Source of the DNA: an uncultured Prevotellaceae bacterium
GTDB taxonomy: Bacteria > Bacteroidota > Bacteroidia > Bacteroidales > Bacteroidaceae
Direction of reading: 5' to 3'
Assembly: GCA_900321965.1 (NCBI GenBank)
Contig: ONYA01000025.1
Location: 1 to 48,185, forward strand
Length of the DNA: 48,185 nt
Shown: positions 47,691 to 48,185 of the stretch, piece after piece
Position numbering within the stretch: the first letter of the stretch is position 1
How the letters are laid out: each line of letters begins with the position of its first letter
The notes under the pieces: generated by a model
Seen by the model: only the letters and a program-made list of their open reading frames with translations
Database searches by the model: none
Told to the model about the DNA's origin: nothing
Made by a program: the position numbers and the translations under genes

Positions 47691-48161
47691 TTACCGCTTC
47701 TCGATGACCGTGACTTTGCTGCGGTTGACGATGCTCGGTGGTCTCACGGCGAAGTGCAGCCAGAAGTGGTTGAACTTCTTCTCGATGATGATCTCGTCCC
47801 ACGCGCCGCGGTCTACGCTGATCTCCATCAGCAGGGCGGCGTACTGCACGGCCTGGGCGCAGTCGCGGCAGACGAGGTCGGCAGCGCAGCCCATCAGGTG
47901 GTTCGAGTCGCGTGCCCCGCCCACCTTGTTGTTCAGCTTGTAGCTGCGGTAGCCGCTGCTCACGTTGATGGGCAGGTCAGCCCCGGGGCCGCCGTAGCGT
48001 TCGTTGTAGAGGCGCCGCAGGTCTTCCAGCCATTGGCACACGCGTCGCAGATTTTCTATTTGTGCCGGTGCAGGCACGTTGTAGATGTCGGGATGGTTCT
48101 GCGATGCCACCATCTCCTTGAGCGTAAAATGCTCCGTCAATTTCATGTCTGGATTCATCAT
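47691..48161 (-). CDS. M15-family peptidoglycan peptidase (endolysin/VanY-like)
   Basis: 156 aa if started at ATG 48161 (ATG 48158 or 48146 also fit; the last gives MKLTEHFTLKEM, the usual beginning of this family). Zinc peptidase motifs: INVSSGYRSYKLN, DSNHLMGCAADL (first His and Asp ligands) and FNHFWLHFAV (second His). It has no signal peptide, as in phage-type endolysins. Expected activity is D,D- or L,D-peptide cleavage in peptidoglycan. In smalltalk/HU-like modules the third gene is normally an N-acetylmuramoyl-L-alanine amidase; here an M15 enzyme appears in that role, upstream instead of downstream. A heptamer array lies directly before the start. Confidence 0.85.
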   Translation of the reverse strand: MMNPDMKLTEHFTLKEMVASQNHPDIYNVPAPAQIENLRRVCQWLEDLRRLYNERYGGPGADLPINVSSGYRSYKLNNKVGGARDSNHLMGCAADLVCRDCAQAVQYAALLMEISVDRGAWDEIIIEKKFNHFWLHFAVRPPSIVNRSKVTVIEKR

Positions 48162-48185
48162 AATTTTCAATTATCAATTTTCAAT
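48162..48185. repeat. heptamer array 5' of the M15 gene
   Basis: On the minus strand ATTGAAA, ATTGATA, ATTGAAA, then ATT: identical over 24 bases to 40826-40849 at the ygiQ start. It continues to the end of the window. Confidence 0.85.

Overview
This window is Bacteroidetes chromosome, most likely Prevotellaceae (Prevotella sensu lato). The reasons are: promoters of the TTTG-N19-20-TAnnTTTG type instead of sigma70 boxes; SusC/CirA-like TonB-dependent receptors; lipoproteins whose lipobox Cys is followed by an acidic export signal (SSDDDNE, GDDDDD); a long PPi-dependent phosphofructokinase; a U32/YgiQ/M13/M28 gene repertoire typical of gut and oral Bacteroidales; and a smalltalk/HU-like/M15 module at the right end. 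Species cannot be fixed from the sequence alone.

Layout. 1-2300: queC and pgk, transcribed divergently. 2300-12120, all minus strand: a TPR-like lipoprotein and a Lys/Ala coiled-coil secreted protein; a TonB receptor/calycin-like lipoprotein/membrane protein trio joined to an M28-PDZ peptidase; a membrane zinc-ribbon protein, a U32 hydroxylase-like protein and MetA (Glu111, acetyl-CoA type). 12143-20698: five tightly coupled minus-strand genes encoding a four-zinc-ribbon protein, a membrane Ser/Thr kinase, a zinc-ribbon protein with four AAA+ modules, a zinc-ribbon-FHA protein and a PP2C phosphatase. They form a complete write-read-erase phosphosignalling set coupled to an unusual AAA+ machine, and are the best candidate for an undescribed system here. 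20813-29912: M13 peptidase, ABC-F ATPase, Tex, MgtC/SapB protein and a His-rich P1B ATPase. 29981-36923: FadL-like porin, Tyr-rich protein, PrmA, a lipoprotein, GH25 lysozyme and PFP. 37098-43502, plus strand: small conserved protein, shortened PlsC-like acyltransferase, amidase/golvesin-like/FnIII protein, small protein, YgiQ and a divergent PP2C-like protein. 43560: tRNA-Arg(TCT). 43703-46217: His-rich TonB receptor with a Cys/His-rich small membrane protein (metal uptake). 46481-48161: smalltalk protein, HU-like protein and M15 peptidase among dense repeats.

A second theme crosses the whole window. Short tandem arrays, most with a 7-bp unit and some with 9 bp, lie either directly 5' of start codons or inside conserved genes as in-frame insertions. 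Unit sequence differs from locus to locus while unit length stays constant. Several arrays are arranged as inverted arms around small hairpins, resembling MITEs. The clearest is a 140-bp element with 37-bp terminal inverted repeats inside ygiQ. GC-rich relatives lie inside tex (27-bp inverted repeats, 75 bp in total) and around the smalltalk gene (three identical 30-mers).
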